24,518 nt of DNA from Kordia sp964351775 (GCA_964351775.1 CAYGPQ010000071.1:1-24518), one strand, 5' to 3'. Counted from the stretch's first letter, positions 15,573-23,611 are shown. Numbers and translations: made by a program. Notes: generated from the sequence alone by a model not told the origin.

Positions 15573-17033
15573 TTATTTTTCAATTTTGTTGAAAACCGCA
15601 GTTCCTTCATCATCAATATATTCGTAAACACCACTTGGCGCATTTTTTTCAATGAGTGAAAAACTTTGATCTTTTTCTAAGTGTGTTAAGTAACTTTCAT
15701 CTTCACTTAGATAGGCAAATAAGGTTCTGAATAGGTTTACATTCGTTTTTAGTGTTGAATCATAGACAGGTGCCGTATTGTTTGGCCATTTGATCGCTAA
15801 AGCAGCAGAGAAAGCAGCGTGGATTAACTCGCTATCTGTAAGCTTTGTTTTGAGTTGATAGGTATATTCCATCCCAATATAACCGCCATGATCTGCCACA
15901 ATCACAATCAGACTGTTTGGATCATTTTCTAAAATGACATCCGTGATTTCTCGAAGCCAATCGTTTGCTTTTTTTAGCTTATCAATGTAGATATCTCGTT
16001 CGCCTTGTACACCCGTAGAAAACTTTTTTTGTGTAGCAATATGACTTGGGGCTATTTTTTCTATGAAGTAAAAGTTTTTGGTAGATGTATTATTTTGAAT
16101 GGCATTTTTTAAGGGAGCAATTAGATCTTTTTGATTGCTGAAACCTCCTGAACCAAACAACGGAACTTCGCTATATTCAATATTGCATTCATCGTACAAA
16201 ATGGTCGGTCGATTTAATAATAAATACGGATATTCTAATAGTAAAAAAGTTTTGTAATCATTCTTTTTTAAGGTAGAAATCACAGGATTGTTTCCAGCAA
16301 TTACTTCGCGCGCATTGAATAATTGTTCGCCTTTGTAATGATGTTTCATGGCAAACATGGAACTGTTTGATAATATGGTAGATGCGTAGTTGCTTCTGTA
16401 ATTTTTATAGAGTTTGAAGTTTTTTTCTTCTAGATAGGTTTGAAATTCGCTGTTGTCAAAATTATATGGATCTTTTTCCAATTCAGAAAAATCTACGTAT
16501 CCATCTGGCTGAATGATATAAATGTTGGGTGTTTTTTTAAATGTTGCGGTTTCAATCGCGTCTGGTTGTTGCAACCATTCGGTAGATTGTGTTGCATATT
16601 CATACAGTATTGGCGGAATTTTGACGAAGGCAATCAACGCAAGTATGAATTGAAGAATGACTATTTTTTTGTAATGTTTGGTGAGCAGAATCGCGATGCA
16701 AGTTGTTACGAAAACTCCCAAAACGAGCATTTTCCAAGCAGTAAATCCGTATGTTTTTTCAATGATGAAAAAGGTGAAAAATGCAGCATTTAGTATTGGA
16801 ATCATGTACACTTGAAACCTTCTTAATTTTGGGATTTTCGCGATGATTCCTGTTGCAAGTGTAAAGATAATTATGGGTATTATGATGTAATACAATAGTA
16901 TAACTCCAAATTGAGTCCAAGAATTCACCAGCTCAAAGTTTGTTCCGTAGGTGTGTACAATTGCATATAAACCAGAAGCTATGGCTGATAAGACGAGATA
17001 GCGCCTTTTATTTTTGATGATTTCTTGCAGCAT
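15573..17033 (-). CDS. Membrane sulfatase-superfamily enzyme, LtaS-like topology (paralogue A)
   Basis: This 486-residue protein is a close paralogue of the one at 12405-13883, colinear over its length. Shared blocks include IYIIQPDGYV, KDPYNFDN, SNSSMFAMKHHYKGEQLF, NFYFIEKIAP, NDPNSLIVI, ADHGGY, FSAALAIKWP and NAPSG-YEYID. It has the same five membrane segments followed by the external catalytic domain. Start choice: a GTG at 17054 adds seven residues, but ATG 17033 (MLQEIIKN) aligns with the paralogue's ML start. One visible difference is the motif before the fourth TM, with KTYGFTAWK here and RIYNFEQRK in the other, so acceptor specificity may differ. It follows the small 3-TM gene, separated by 61 bp. 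Confidence 0.82.
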   Translation of the reverse strand: MLQEIIKNKRRYLVLSAIASGLYAIVHTYGTNFELVNSWTQFGVILLYYIIIPIIIFTLATGIIAKIPKLRRFQVYMIPILNAAFFTFFIIEKTYGFTAWKMLVLGVFVTTCIAILLTKHYKKIVILQFILALIAFVKIPPILYEYATQSTEWLQQPDAIETATFKKTPNIYIIQPDGYVDFSELEKDPYNFDNSEFQTYLEEKNFKLYKNYRSNYASTILSNSSMFAMKHHYKGEQLFNAREVIAGNNPVISTLKKNDYKTFLLLEYPYLLLNRPTILYDECNIEYSEVPLFGSGGFSNQKDLIAPLKNAIQNNTSTKNFYFIEKIAPSHIATQKKFSTGVQGERDIYIDKLKKANDWLREITDVILENDPNSLIVIVADHGGYIGMEYTYQLKTKLTDSELIHAAFSAALAIKWPNNTAPVYDSTLKTNVNLFRTLFAYLSEDESYLTHLEKDQSFSLIEKNAPSGVYEYIDDEGTAVFNKIEK

Positions 17034-17094
17034 TTTTTTATGTTTACGAATCACAACTATGTGTTGTTAGCTAAATCGCAGCAATGTAACAAAT

Positions 17095-17334
17095 TTACTT
17101 TTTACGCGCTGTCAAATGATAGATATTGATTCCCAAAATGGCAAAATTGGTGATAATAATTGGCAAACCTACACGTAATGTTGGCATTAGAAAACCGTAC
17201 GTGACAAATAGTAAGCAACCAACTGCATTGATCATTCGTAAGTTTTTTAAGTCTTTCATGGTAAAAGAGACCAATACCGCCAATGATGCTAAGTAGCCTA
17301 TCCATTCTGTTCCTGTGATTCCGAGTAATTCCAT
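17095..17334 (-). CDS. Small 3-TM membrane protein, YgjV/SemiSWEET-like
   Basis: The 79-residue protein has three hydrophobic helices, about 12-29, 33-51 and 55-74, with connectors MKDLKNLRMINAVG and LMPTLRVGLPIIITN. That is the half-transporter layout of SemiSWEET and YgjV-type proteins. The PQ-loop motif of SemiSWEETs is not present (SFTMKD stands at the first helix end), so sugar transport is not shown. Similar flavobacterial proteins are sometimes labelled uroporphyrinogen decarboxylase, which this is not: it is far too short and is membrane-embedded. The ATG at 17334 is directly preceded by a heptanucleotide repeat array. It precedes the sulfatase-like gene on the same strand. Confidence 0.75.
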   Translation of the reverse strand: MELLGITGTEWIGYLASLAVLVSFTMKDLKNLRMINAVGCLLFVTYGFLMPTLRVGLPIIITNFAILGINIYHLTARKK

Positions 17335-17392
17335 GTTATGAGTTTATGAGTTATGAGTTATGAGTTATGAGTTATGAGTTATGAGTTATGAG
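17335..17392. repeat. Heptanucleotide tandem array, unit AGTTATG
   Basis: Six perfect copies of AGTTATG (17349-17390) follow AGTTTATG, one base longer, and a first GTTATG. On the minus strand the array is the whole near 5' flank of the small membrane protein gene starting at 17334. Copy-number slippage would change promoter-to-start spacing rather than frame. The variant start GAGTTTATGAGT recurs as the last 12 bases of the window. Confidence 0.9.
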
Positions 17393-17442
17393 AAAATAAA
17401 TCTTTTATTGATAGTAATACGTCATTTCAAGTATTATTTGAG

Positions 17443-17460
17443 ATCAAAATATATTTTGAT
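17443..17460. repeat. Perfect 18-bp palindrome
   Basis: The bases ATCAAAATATATTTTGAT read identically on both strands. It lies between the heptamer array and the MITE-like element and could be a regulator site or chance in AT-rich DNA. Confidence 0.4.
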
Positions 17461-17546
17461 TTCAACTACCTAGCGAAGCTATTCAGTATGAAATTTTGTG
17501 TTTCGATATACTCAACAGAGCTATTGAGAAATGTTTTTCATTACTA

Positions 17547-17708
17547 ATACCATTTACCAATTGAAATTACCGTAATAAACCGCCCTTTTTTCCTTTCTAC
17601 TTCAAAATAAAATTTCGGCAGAGCTATGGCTATGACTCACTTTTCTTTTTTGTGTAAAGCAAAAAATCATCACTTTCTTTTACAGTAATTTCAATTAATA
17701 ACTGGTAT
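17547..17708. repeat. MITE-like element with 29-bp terminal inverted repeats
   Basis: The left end 17547-17575 and the reverse complement of 17680-17708 agree at 25 of 29 positions; both contain AATTGAAATTAC and begin ATACCA. The ~104-bp interior has no coding frame of note. No transposase is present and no clear target duplication is seen, so a decayed non-autonomous element is inferred. Confidence 0.6.
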
Positions 17709-17718
17709 AAATTTTCTT

Positions 17719-17760
17719 GTTCTCGATACACCAAATCACAGATTTGGCACTCGAACTGAC
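17719..17760. repeat. Capped hairpin repeat, member B
   Basis: CCAAATC (17731-17737) and GATTTGG (17741-17747) form a perfect 7-bp stem with a 3-base loop. On the minus strand the flanks are GTTCGAGT and GTATCGAGAAC, as in member A at 3252-3289, while the stem sequence is different. Confidence 0.6.
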
Positions 17761-17796
17761 GAAAATCTGAAAATCATCAATCGAAAATCGTCAATC

Positions 17797-17835
17797 AAAA
17801 AAAGGCTTCACTGCGTAACAATGAAACCTTTTTTT
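17797..17835 (-). terminator. Intrinsic terminator of typA
   Basis: The minus strand reads an A-run, GGTTTCA, an 11-base loop, TGAAGCC and a run of eight T (one G-U pair in the stem). It lies 18 bp after the typA stop at 17853. The A-run upstream extends the stem through A-T pairs. Confidence 0.8.
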
Positions 17836-17852
17836 CGATGTAAATCATATTT

Positions 17853-19652
17853 TTAGATGATTTTGTTACGCTTTCTGTCTACTTCAGTTAAGTGCACTTT
17901 TCGTATACGTAAAGCGTTTGGCGTTACTTCTACGTATTCATCTTTTTGAATGTATTCTAATGCTTCTTCTAATGAGAATTTGATTGCAGGAACAATTTTT
18001 GCCTTGTCATCTGCTCCAGAAGAACGTACATTACTTTGCTTTTTAGCTTTTGTAATGTTGATGGTCATATCATCTTGACGAGAGTTCTCACCAATTACTT
18101 GACCTTCGTATATTTTTTCTCCCGGTTCTACGAAAAACTTTCCTCTATCTTGTAATTTATCAATAGAATATGGAATTGCTGTTCCGTTTTCCATCGATAC
18201 TAAAGATCCTGAAATACGTCCTGGAATTGCTCCTTTTACAGGTTGATATTCCTTAAAACGGTGCGCCATAATAGCTTCACCCGCAGTTGCCGTTAATAAT
18301 TGATTACGCAAACCAATAATTCCTCTTGATGGAATCATGAATTCGCAAACCATACGATCACCTTTCGCTTCCATGGATAACATTTCTCCTTTACGAAGCG
18401 TTACAAATTCAACCGCTCTACCTGATACATTTTCAGGAAGATCAATCGTTAATTCTTCAATTGGCTCACATTTTACTCCATCAATTTCTCTGATAATTAC
18501 TTGTGGTTGTCCAATTTGTAATTCGTATCCTTCTCTACGCATTGTTTCAATTAGAACCGATAAGTGCAATACACCTCTACCAAATACTAGAAATTTATCT
18601 GCGCTTCCAGTTTCTCCTAAACGAAGTGCTAAGTTTTTCTCTAATTCTTTTTCTAAACGATCTTTAATATGTCGTGATGTTACAAATTTCCCATCTTTTC
18701 CGAAGAAAGGTGAATCGTTAATTGTAAACAACATACTCATAGTTGGCTCGTCAATAGCGATTGTTTTTAATCCTTCTGGATTTTCTAAATCAGCAAGCGT
18801 ATCACCAATTTCAAATCCTTCTAAACCTACAATAGCACAAATATCTCCCACTTGAATTTCAGTAGCTCTCTTTCTACCAAGTCCTTCAAATGTGTATAAT
18901 TCTTTAATTTTTGTTTTGACAATTGTTTTATCACGTTTTACCAACGCAACTTGCATTCCTTCTTTTAGTGTTCCTCTTTGCAAACGCCCGATTGCGATAC
19001 GTCCTGTAAAGGAAGAGAAATCTAAAGATGTAATAAGCATTTGTGTAGATCCGTCTTCAAAATCTGGTGATGGAATGTGCTCCATAACCATGTCTAATAA
19101 AGGTTCTATAGTGTCTGTTGGTTTTTGCCAATCGTCCGACATCCAGTTGTTTTTCGCAGAACCGTATACTACTGGGAAATCTAACTGCCATTCTTCTGCA
19201 CCTAATTCGAACATTAAGTCGAATACTTTTTCGTATACTTCTTCTGGCGTACAGTTTTCTTTGTCTACTTTGTTGACAACCACACATGGTTTTAATCCTA
19301 AGTCAATCGCTTTTTGCAATACAAAACGCGTTTGTGGCATTGGACCTTCAAAAGCATCTACTAATAGTAAAACGCCATCCGCCATGTTTAGTACACGCTC
19401 TACTTCTCCTCCGAAATCGGCGTGACCAGGTGTATCAATGATGTTTATTTTTGTTCCTTTGTAGTTTACAGAAACGTTTTTAGAAGTAATGGTAATTCCA
19501 CGTTCTCTTTCTAAATCGTTGTTATCAAGAATTAAATCTCCTGTATTTTCATTTTCACGAAATAGTTGACAGTGGTACATAATCTTATCTACCAATGTTG
19601 TTTTCCCGTGATCTACGTGTGCAATAATTGCAATATTTTTAATTGAAGCCAT
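17853..19652 (-). CDS. typA: Ribosome-associated GTPase TypA/BipA
   Basis: The 599-residue protein is a full-length TypA/BipA. G1 is AHVDHGKTT (11-19), the switch I effector region ERERGITI precedes G3 DTPGHADFGGE, and G4 is NKVD. After domain II come the EF-G-like domains with GRGVLHLSVLIETMRREGYE and the TypA-specific C-terminal domain with PSRGIIGLRNQLLTATAGEA and YSIDKLQDRGKFFV. It is a translational GTPase that binds the 70S ribosome and is needed mainly at low temperature or under stress. It is a single gene with its own promoter upstream and terminator downstream, flanked by repeat-rich DNA and the divergent lipoprotein gene. Confidence 0.97.
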   Translation of the reverse strand: MASIKNIAIIAHVDHGKTTLVDKIMYHCQLFRENENTGDLILDNNDLERERGITITSKNVSVNYKGTKINIIDTPGHADFGGEVERVLNMADGVLLLVDAFEGPMPQTRFVLQKAIDLGLKPCVVVNKVDKENCTPEEVYEKVFDLMFELGAEEWQLDFPVVYGSAKNNWMSDDWQKPTDTIEPLLDMVMEHIPSPDFEDGSTQMLITSLDFSSFTGRIAIGRLQRGTLKEGMQVALVKRDKTIVKTKIKELYTFEGLGRKRATEIQVGDICAIVGLEGFEIGDTLADLENPEGLKTIAIDEPTMSMLFTINDSPFFGKDGKFVTSRHIKDRLEKELEKNLALRLGETGSADKFLVFGRGVLHLSVLIETMRREGYELQIGQPQVIIREIDGVKCEPIEELTIDLPENVSGRAVEFVTLRKGEMLSMEAKGDRMVCEFMIPSRGIIGLRNQLLTATAGEAIMAHRFKEYQPVKGAIPGRISGSLVSMENGTAIPYSIDKLQDRGKFFVEPGEKIYEGQVIGENSRQDDMTINITKAKKQSNVRSSGADDKAKIVPAIKFSLEEALEYIQKDEYVEVTPNALRIRKVHLTEVDRKRNKII

Positions 19653-19675
19653 TTTTACCTCTTATTTTAAGCGTG

Positions 19676-19707
19676 CAAATGTACTGTTTATTTATTAGAC
19701 AATACAA
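19676..19707 (-). promoter_or_regulatory. typA promoter
   Basis: On the minus strand TACATTTG (19676-19683) is an exact TAnnTTTG -7 box 24 bp before the typA ATG. TTG trinucleotides at 19700-19702 and 19705-19707 give -33 candidates with spacers of 16 or 21 bp. Confidence 0.6.
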
Positions 19708-20000
19708 CTTTCATGATTTTTTCCTTAATAATCTGTAAATTAATAGGTTATAAACCGAAAACTTCTTCTTTTTGGAATTTATTTTAAGGGCATTGAAGCC
19801 CATTTTATACTTTAAAACTATTGCAAGTATGGTGTTTTATGATAGATGTACTGAAAATTTGAGGTTAGCATGTAATCTTATTTAAGCAAAACACATCATC
19901 ATGTAAAGTTTTAGTTATGATTGTGTAACGTTTCTGTTTCTTCAAGCACCTATTTGAGTATCAGTAGCAAAAATAGTTATTCTTTAATTGCTTTTTTTTA

Positions 20001-20029
20001 TTGAAACGAATTATATATTGTTATTTTTG
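20001..20029 (+). promoter_or_regulatory. Promoter of the DUF4836 lipoprotein gene
   Basis: TTG at 20001-20003 and TATTTTTG at 20022-20029 are separated by 18 bp, matching the Bacteroidota TTG...TAnnTTTG promoter. The 60-base distance to the ATG at 20090 implies a leader of about 50 bases. Confidence 0.65.
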
Positions 20030-20089
20030 CACTCCTCCACAGATCGCCAAAAAAAAATTTAGTAAAACACATTTATCCTTTTATTTAGT

Positions 20090-21763
20090 ATGAGAAAAAT
20101 TTTATGTCTGTTCGCAATTATCTGTATTGTTGTTAGTTGTGGAAAAAAGAGTTCTGAATCGTATTACATTCCTAAAGACGCTATTGGCGTTATGTATGTA
20201 AACCTTGCATCGCTTTCTAAAAAAAGTAGCGACGTTGATTTTAAAGATTTAACAATCAACAAAATGATTGACGAGCAAGCGCCAAAAGAAATGCAAGACT
20301 TCATGAATACCTACATGACTGCAGAAAATATGGAAGCTACATTTCGTAAAGAATTTATTTTAGGATTTGTTTCCATAGATCGTATGTCTGGTTTAGGTGG
20401 ACTTATTATACCAATTAAGGACGGAAAATCTTTTGAAAGTATGATTCAGTCCATGTTGGACAAAATGCCAATGATGGAAAAACAAGAAAACGTTGGAAAA
20501 GGCAAAGCCTTTACGGTGTATTCAACGAATGAAGTTGCCATTGGTTGGGATAATGAAACTGCGTTAATTATTGGTGCAAAAAGTTATGCCGGAACAGAAT
20601 TAATTGACCTAACAGAATTAGATAAATCAAAAAGCATTTACGCTACTGATTACTACAAAGGTTTCTTTGATAAAAACAAAGATATGGGAATGCACATTAC
20701 CTCTACGCCTTTAGGAACTGTTTTAAATTCATTGATGAGCATGACTGCTGGAATGGATATTGATTTAGAAAACAACAACATGACCTATTATGGTAATTTT
20801 GAAGATGACCATGTTCATACAGAAACGAAGTTGAAATTAAACAACGATTTTAAATCTTTATTAGGATATACATCTTGGATGAGCACCGATTATGACGCTT
20901 CTTTGTTAAATGCAATTCCAGAAAAGCCAACAATGTTACTAAAATTCTCAATGGATCCTGTTGCGTTTTACAAGCACATTGAAAGTTTACAAAATAACAA
21001 AGTACTACCAACGGAAGTTAGAGGTCAATTGAAAGAAGGAATCCAACGAATGAATCGTGAGATGAAACGTGAAGTTGGCATGACTGGTGACGATTTAGCC
21101 GAAGTTTTTAATGGCTCCATGCTTTTCGCTTTGACGGAAGGTAAAATGGTAAAAGACACCGTGTATACTTATAATTATTATGATGAAGACGCTCCTGAAT
21201 ACGAAGTTGTTGATAAAAAAATTCCATACGTATACAGCGCTATTTCTATCAAAGATAGATCGAAGTTTGATACATTAATGAATGTCATCATGGAAAAAGA
21301 AGCTCCTATGGAAACGAAAGGAAAAGATTATTACCAAATAGAGAGCGACGTCTTTGTCGTAATCAAAAATGATATTCTTTTTATGACCAATGATGTAAGT
21401 AAAGCTGATGAACTTCATGCAAATGGAAAATTAACAGCAAACCTTTCTAATTTCGAACATAAAGCTAATTTATCACATTCATTATACCTATACACGGATA
21501 CTAATTTTTACGAAATGTATAGTGATTTAATGCCAAACGCTTCAAGTTTTAGTCCTTATGGTGCTTTACTTGGAAGTTTCTCTGAAGATACTAGCAAGTT
21601 ATATAAGGACTATTTTGGCGAGAATCATTATTTTATGGATGTGAACGGAACGGAAACTTTTACCTATACAAAAGGAGAAGGAAATTCTTTAGTGCGTATG
21701 ATTATGTATTCTGATGCAATGGTAAAACAATTTGCTAAATTGTCAGAACAACAATATAAATAA
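20090..21763 (+). CDS. DUF4836-type lipoprotein (557 aa)
   Basis: The protein starts MRKILCLFAIICIVVSCGKK, with a lipobox VVSC and lipid-accepting Cys17, so it is an envelope lipoprotein. The mature part opens YYIPKDAIGVMYVNLASL, the usual opening of DUF4836 proteins, and continues as a long alpha/beta repeat with LGFVSIDRMSGLGGLIIPIKD and a second half repeating the pattern (VYSAISIKDRSKFDTLMNVI). The function of the family is not known to me. It is followed closely by the ABC ATPase/permease pair; the 25-base gap before the GTG start suggests co-transcription, so it may work with that transporter. It has its own promoter. Confidence 0.85.
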   Translation: MRKILCLFAIICIVVSCGKKSSESYYIPKDAIGVMYVNLASLSKKSSDVDFKDLTINKMIDEQAPKEMQDFMNTYMTAENMEATFRKEFILGFVSIDRMSGLGGLIIPIKDGKSFESMIQSMLDKMPMMEKQENVGKGKAFTVYSTNEVAIGWDNETALIIGAKSYAGTELIDLTELDKSKSIYATDYYKGFFDKNKDMGMHITSTPLGTVLNSLMSMTAGMDIDLENNNMTYYGNFEDDHVHTETKLKLNNDFKSLLGYTSWMSTDYDASLLNAIPEKPTMLLKFSMDPVAFYKHIESLQNNKVLPTEVRGQLKEGIQRMNREMKREVGMTGDDLAEVFNGSMLFALTEGKMVKDTVYTYNYYDEDAPEYEVVDKKIPYVYSAISIKDRSKFDTLMNVIMEKEAPMETKGKDYYQIESDVFVVIKNDILFMTNDVSKADELHANGKLTANLSNFEHKANLSHSLYLYTDTNFYEMYSDLMPNASSFSPYGALLGSFSEDTSKLYKDYFGENHYFMDVNGTETFTYTKGEGNSLVRMIMYSDAMVKQFAKLSEQQYK

Positions 21764-21788
21764 TTGCCTTTACACGTCAACTATTTCT

Positions 21789-22421
21789 GTGAATATTAAC
21801 ATCACATCTATTATTCCAACATACTTTACTCCGGCTTCTTCGGAAGTTTGGAGTAAAGATTTTTGTTTATTACCAAATGAAAAGTACTTGATAAAAGCGG
21901 CTTCTGGAAGCGGAAAAAGTTCTTTTTTTAATTTTTTATTTGGTTTGAATGATAAATATAATGGCACCATTACGTTTGACGCAACTGCTATTTCATCGTT
22001 TACTGAAACCGATTGGACACGCATTCGACGCGAAAAGATATCACTCGTATTTCAAGGATTGCGCTTGTTTCCTGAATTGACAGCTTTGGAAAATATTCAA
22101 TTGAAAAACCAATTGACCAATTACAAAACCGAAGCGGAAATTTTGACGTTCATGAATCGTTTGAATGTTACTGAACTCGCTCACAAAAAAGCAGAAACCT
22201 TATCATACGGACAACAACAGCGTATCGCAATCATTAGAGCATTGTGTCAGCCATTTGAATTGTTATTATTAGATGAACCTTTTAGTCATATTGACGACGT
22301 ACAAATTACCAATGCAACACAATTGATTACAGAAGAAGTTTCCAAACGAAATGCTACACTTGTGGTCGCAAGTTTGGGTAATAGCTATGATATTGCGTAT
22401 ACTAAAACCTTCTTGCTGTGA
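21789..22421 (+). CDS. ABC transporter ATPase (LolD/MacB-type) with atypical motifs
   Basis: This 210-residue nucleotide-binding domain is chosen to start at GTG 21789, since an upstream TTG at 21732 would overlap the lipoprotein gene with low-quality sequence and no ATG exists in the frame. Walker A is AASGSGKSS, lacking the first Gly; the Q-loop is LVFQGLR; the signature is LSYGQQQR in place of LSGGQ; Walker B LLLLDEP is intact. The switch His after Walker B (usually THD) is absent: the region reads VVASLGNSYD. ATP may still bind, but hydrolysis is doubtful or altered. It overlaps the permease gene by four bases (GTGA), forming an obligate pair. Confidence 0.8.
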   Translation: MNINITSIIPTYFTPASSEVWSKDFCLLPNEKYLIKAASGSGKSSFFNFLFGLNDKYNGTITFDATAISSFTETDWTRIRREKISLVFQGLRLFPELTALENIQLKNQLTNYKTEAEILTFMNRLNVTELAHKKAETLSYGQQQRIAIIRALCQPFELLLLDEPFSHIDDVQITNATQLITEEVSKRNATLVVASLGNSYDIAYTKTFLL

Positions 22422-23611
22422 TTCGAACGTTATTAAACAAACAAATTCACTTTTCGCAATTATTATTTTTTGCGTTGACTTCGAGTCTCGGATTGGGAAT
22501 TTTATTGGTAGCATTTCAACTTTTTATAGATACACAATCACTTTTTAGCACGTCCAATGATTTATTGGGCAATCAAAACCTCATCATTTACAAAGATTTA
22601 GGACGTAATAATGCGTTTACTTCAGAAGAAATTTCCAAGATTGAACAACAAGATTTTGTCAAAAAAGTGGGCGGTTTTACACACGGAACTTACAGAGTTG
22701 TCGCAAGTGTTACGTTGGCGAATTATACAGGAATTTCTACAGAAATGTTTTTGGAAGCCATTCCCGACAACTTTATTGATATTGAAAGTGCCGATTGGAC
22801 TTGGAAACCTGGCGATAAAGAAGTGCCGATCATCATCCCAAAAAATTACATCAATTTATATAATTTCGGGTATGCTGCAAGTACTGGAATGCCGCAAATT
22901 GATGAAAATATCATTCGCGAGATTCCTATTGAACTTTCTTTGTATGGCTCCTCACAACAAAAAAAATACAACGCGTATATTTTGGATGCTTCCGAAAAAA
23001 TAAATTCTATTTTGGTTCCAGAATCGTTCTTGAAACATACCAATCAAACCTTAAGTCCTGAAAAAGCTTCTAAAATTTCCAGAATCATCTTAGAAGTCAC
23101 CAATCCTTCTGATCCGAATGTATTGGATTTTTTAAATTCGAACCATTACAAATACTTGAAGAATGACGTACAAACTTCCAGAATTAGTTATTTTTTACAA
23201 TTGATTTTAATGATTGTCTTAGGCATTGGAATTTTGATTACTGTATTATCAATTACTTTGGTCATCACCAACATCAATTTATTGATTTTAAAGAACAAAC
23301 AAACAATTTGTCAGTTACACTTTTTAGGTTTTTCTAGTGCTCAAATCGCCAAAGTATATCATTCTATATCTTATAAAATTTTAGGAGTTTCTATTCTAAT
23401 TGCCTTTTTGCTTGCGGTGGCTTGCAAGTTCACCTTTGCGCCGTATTTAGCCATATTACAAGCAGAAAATAGTTCATTTTCTTTGGTATATGTAGCCGTA
23501 GCTGCCATGGTATTATTTGTGGTATTAGCCATTTATTACACCAAACATACGAATAGAAAAATTCAGCAAATGACCGCAATAAATACGAGCTTATTAACTT
23601 CTGAAATTTAA
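22418..23611 (+). CDS. FtsX/LolCE-like ABC transporter permease
   Basis: The 397-residue protein has a TM at about 12-34 (FFALTSSLGLGILLVAFQLF), a periplasmic domain of roughly 220 residues, then three C-terminal TMs: about 260-295, 315-340 and 350-375, with a coupling region NLLILKNKQTICQLHFLGFSS between TM2 and TM3. This four-TM layout is that of MacB/LolCE/FtsX permeases, which act mechanically rather than as channels. The GTG start at 22418 overlaps the ATPase stop by four bases. A role in lipoprotein release or cell-wall hydrolase control is possible; it is not FtsX itself, since it has its own ATPase. Its stop lies two bases before the kdsA -7 box. Confidence 0.82.
   Translation: MIRTLLNKQIHFSQLLFFALTSSLGLGILLVAFQLFIDTQSLFSTSNDLLGNQNLIIYKDLGRNNAFTSEEISKIEQQDFVKKVGGFTHGTYRVVASVTLANYTGISTEMFLEAIPDNFIDIESADWTWKPGDKEVPIIIPKNYINLYNFGYAASTGMPQIDENIIREIPIELSLYGSSQQKKYNAYILDASEKINSILVPESFLKHTNQTLSPEKASKISRIILEVTNPSDPNVLDFLNSNHYKYLKNDVQTSRISYFLQLILMIVLGIGILITVLSITLVITNINLLILKNKQTICQLHFLGFSSAQIAKVYHSISYKILGVSILIAFLLAVACKFTFAPYLAILQAENSSFSLVYVAVAAMVLFVVLAIYYTKHTNRKIQQMTAINTSLLTSEI

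Larger units (their letters stand above)
19653..20089. other. 437-bp divergent intergenic region
   Basis: It separates typA (minus) from the DUF4836 lipoprotein gene (plus). Each side carries a promoter described separately. The middle, about 19720-19980, is AT-rich without a coding frame. A weak GGGC/GCCC stem lies near 19789-19802. I see nothing else in it. Confidence 0.6.

Noticed and set aside
17034..17054. GTG start at 17054 for the second sulfatase-like gene
   Set aside because: ATG 17033 aligns with the paralogue start; the added seven residues are mostly Lys. It remains possible.
17335..17392. CRISPR array
   Set aside because: Units are 7 bases without spacers; this is a simple tandem repeat. 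No CRISPR or tRNA/rRNA genes were seen anywhere in the window.
18337..19425. Two plus-strand frames of over 170 residues opposite typA
   Set aside because: They are antisense shadows of a strongly conserved gene and have Ser/Thr-rich, unstructured composition.
21732..21788. TTG start for the ABC ATPase
   Set aside because: It overlaps the lipoprotein gene and adds an Asn-rich stretch unlike ABC N-termini; GTG 21789 gives the usual opening.
22611..23003. 130-residue frame inside the permease gene
   Set aside because: It is an alternative-frame shadow of the permease with no supporting motif.
22418..23611. The permease as FtsX partner of the FtsE at 556
   Set aside because: It overlaps and pairs with its own ATPase gene and lies 21 kb away; nothing ties it to division.
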